Shown piece by piece: positions 62,048 to 64,000 of a stretch of DNA of 64,000 nt. Position numbers and translations under genes: made by a program. The notes under the pieces are model-generated. The model was given only the letters and a program-made list of their open reading frames with translations, was not told the DNA's origin and ran no database searches. The stretch is from NCBI GenBank assembly GCA_023052935.1, contig CM041294.1, positions 16,684,635 to 16,748,634 on the forward strand, read 5' to 3'. This stretch comes from Piezodorus guildinii. Lineage: Eukaryota; Arthropoda; Insecta; Hemiptera; Pentatomidae. How positions within the stretch are numbered: position 1 is the stretch's first letter; every line of letters starts with the position of its first letter.

Positions 62048-62285
62048 GTAAATATAGCCTTCATTTTAATGTAATCCTGAAAACAATATTATCACTTTAA
62101 TTCGTTGAAGGTAGAGAAAGTTTTGCTATCTCTAAACATACTTTTTACTTAAAGCAAACAACACTTTAACTGAACCTTATGACTGGAGTTGAATTCTCTG
62201 GAGACATCTTTTACAGAAATCTTCATAACTAAAATGCCCCTCGCAAATCTTTTAAATAAAAAATATTTATATTTCATTGAACTCC

Positions 62286-62609
62286 TCAATTAAGACGTTG
62301 ATTTCCAAAAGGTACTATATCCATTCTAGGAAATTTTACAGGAGGCGTGAAAATCACTAATTATTATATTATTAAATTAGCTAATTTGATTCTTTTCGCA
62401 TTAAAATCCAGAATTGTTTTTTTAGTATATTAATAACATCATATTAAAGATATGAAATGAGATGTTTTGGTATAATTTGGAACGAAATTAAATGTGTAAT
62501 TATTTCCTTTAGAAAATAATTATATTTCTAAATTGCGCTTATAAAGGGCTTGGGCGTTCATTAGATAAAAAATGTCCTTTAGTACTTTTTGGAAATCAAC
62601 GTCTCAATT
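62286..62609. repeat. inverted-repeat pair, possible MITE
   Basis: Arms of about 30 bases around GACGTTGATTTCCAAAA (62295-62311) and its complement TTTTGGAAATCAACGTC (62587-62603), about 290 bases apart. Flanking duplication not identified. Confidence 0.6.
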
Positions 62610-63065
62610 GTTATAGTACCAATCATGTGAGATCTGACAGCAGAAAAAGCGCTGTAAAATCAAATTGATGTATATTTCTTTAACTATGAAGATTTGTTTA
62701 GTATTGCTGATTTGAACTGAAAACTTCAGAAAATTGTGTTTTTATGTTGGAGTACAGAAAGCTTTTTTATAAGTCAAAACATTTTTAAAAGGTTTATCTG
62801 TGAAAAAGTTTTAAAAAATGAATAACTAGAAAAAAATAGCCAGTTGATAAGGTGAAATGTTGACTGTATCCTGTGAAAGTGCCATTATTTCAGTGGGATT
62901 TTCTAGGTATTCTTTCAACATAATGTTTTTTTTTTTTTATTAATAGATAGAAATATAACTCTTATGAAGAAGACAGTTTACAATAATTATTGAATATTAA
63001 GCATTGTCACATAATAATTTCTGTTGTATGACCCTGGTTAATATGTGTCTGAAATTTTGTTAGTT

Positions 63066-63149
63066 CATTAAGCTCTGAAGGACGTTTAACAGTAAAACAG
63101 TAGTTAATTTTACTGACACGTCTCTTTCTAGATAAAACTCATTTACATT
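63066..63149. repeat. 84-bp direct repeat, copy 1
   Basis: CATTAAGCTCTGAAGGACG through CTCATTTACATT; recurs with scattered differences at 63798-63881. Confidence 0.88.
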
Positions 63150-63797
63150 TCAAACTGAACAAAAACACTTTTGTGTCATTTTTTAAACTAAACAAAAAAT
63201 AATATCATCAGAATTAATTTCATAACTACCACTTATATTGCTATCAGTAAATATTATAACAACAATTAGATCTTTAATGTTTATCATAATCAGTATTATC
63301 TAAGGTTTCGCAACATTGTTTTAATAAATTGTAGAATAGACTTTTCTGTTGGATTTGAGTTTTATCTATATTTCATTATATGATTAGAAATGTTTTTCGA
63401 TATCTTTACTTTACATTTTTGTGCGGTTTAATGAATTAATCGTATGCAAACATAATAGCTGACAAGATTTACAATATGTCTTATAATAAAACTTAAAGTA
63501 ACCATTAGGCATATTTGAAAAATATATCTAATTGAGTTTGCATTTTAAAATGTATACAAAGTATGAAAGGATTTAAGATTGATTAAAAAATGTCTTTTTA
63601 ATCTATGACCATCAAAGATTGTATCTGATAAAGTTCTATGATATTTCAACTGTTACAAACTAATAAATTGAAATTCTTTTATCCTTCTTTCACATGTCTA
63701 ATAATAGTAAATAGTTTTCAAGCAATAAATTTCAAATAAATATCACCTCACAAAACTAATCCATTACATTGACTGAAATAATTTTAAACACTTTCAT

Positions 63798-63881
63798 CAT
63801 TAAGCTCTGAAGTACATTTTAACCGTAAAATAGTAGTTACTTTTCTGTGACGTCTCTTTCTAGATAAAACTCATTTACATT
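63798..63881. repeat. 84-bp direct repeat, copy 2
   Basis: Same orientation as 63066-63149, about 650 bases away. Shares GTGACGTCTCTTTC-like and TAGATAAAACTCATTTAC blocks. Confidence 0.88.
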
Positions 63882-64000
63882 AAAAACTTTAAGAATCCTT
63901 AAAACATTTTCTTATTTCCTTGATGAGTTTAAAATATGTTTCTGTTCACATCATATAAATTCAGCCATGAATGAAAAAAAAATTAAAATATTATAGTAAA

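Larger units (their letters stand above)
62048..64000. other. intron, 5' part, leaving the window
   Basis: AT-rich intron following the last visible exon. It holds an inverted-repeat pair and an 84-bp direct repeat, listed separately; no coding exon found. Confidence 0.55.

Overview
The window is a piece of an AT-rich animal nuclear genome, most likely an arthropod and probably an insect. The evidence is GT-AG introns, one large multi-exon gene running the length of the plus strand, and a dense, nested load of eukaryotic transposons (RTE, Jockey/CR1 and R1-like LINEs, Penelope, mariner, Tc1, hAT, PIF/Harbinger, piggyBac-like, a Helitron and tRNA-derived SINEs). No bacterial-type operon, CRISPR array or phage gene is present. 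The species cannot be named from sequence alone.

The only host gene recognised is the orthologue of Kidins220/ARMS (kinase D-interacting substrate of 220 kDa, ankyrin repeat-rich membrane spanning). I reconstruct 25 consecutive coding exons between 408 and 62047. They chain with matching splice phases into one 1,283-codon reading frame without a stop. In order they encode ankyrin repeats (408-4822), the KAP-family P-loop NTPase with Walker A (4973-5137), two transmembrane pairs (7482-7689; 8991-9126 and 10280-10508), Walker B (10622-10804), the rest of the KAP domain (14633-19437), a proline-rich linker (24912-28250), the SAM-like domain (28347-30828) and a Ser-rich tail (35245-62047). The gene is open at both ends: the first ankyrin repeats lie upstream of position 1 and the C-terminus lies beyond 64000. 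Two tail exons can also be read through their weak donors to nearby stops, suggesting alternative C-termini.

Everything else is intron, much of it filled by mobile elements. Several carry clean target-site duplications (TSDs), so their limits and order of insertion can be read: an RTE fragment inside a SINE (9.2-10.25 kb), a mariner inside a hAT-like element (11.9-13.3 kb), an RTE fragment inside a Helitron (15.7-17.4 kb), a Penelope element inside a PIF/Harbinger transposon (19.8-23.2 kb), and a Tc1-like element landing at the target duplication of a hAT-like element (33.0-35.0 kb).

The most interesting non-coding signal is a set of Penelope-related insertions carrying hammerhead-ribozyme cores (CUGANGA, stem II, GAAA, GUC/GUU) at 8.8, 21.7, 37.5, 46.7 and 47.1 kb. 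The one at 21.7 kb sits beside a recognisable GIY-YIG endonuclease reading frame. The one at 47.1 kb lies in sense orientation within an intron of the host gene, inside a fold-back element with a 16-bp TSD. A further near-perfect hairpin related to the same family lies at 40.9 kb with a 13-bp TSD.
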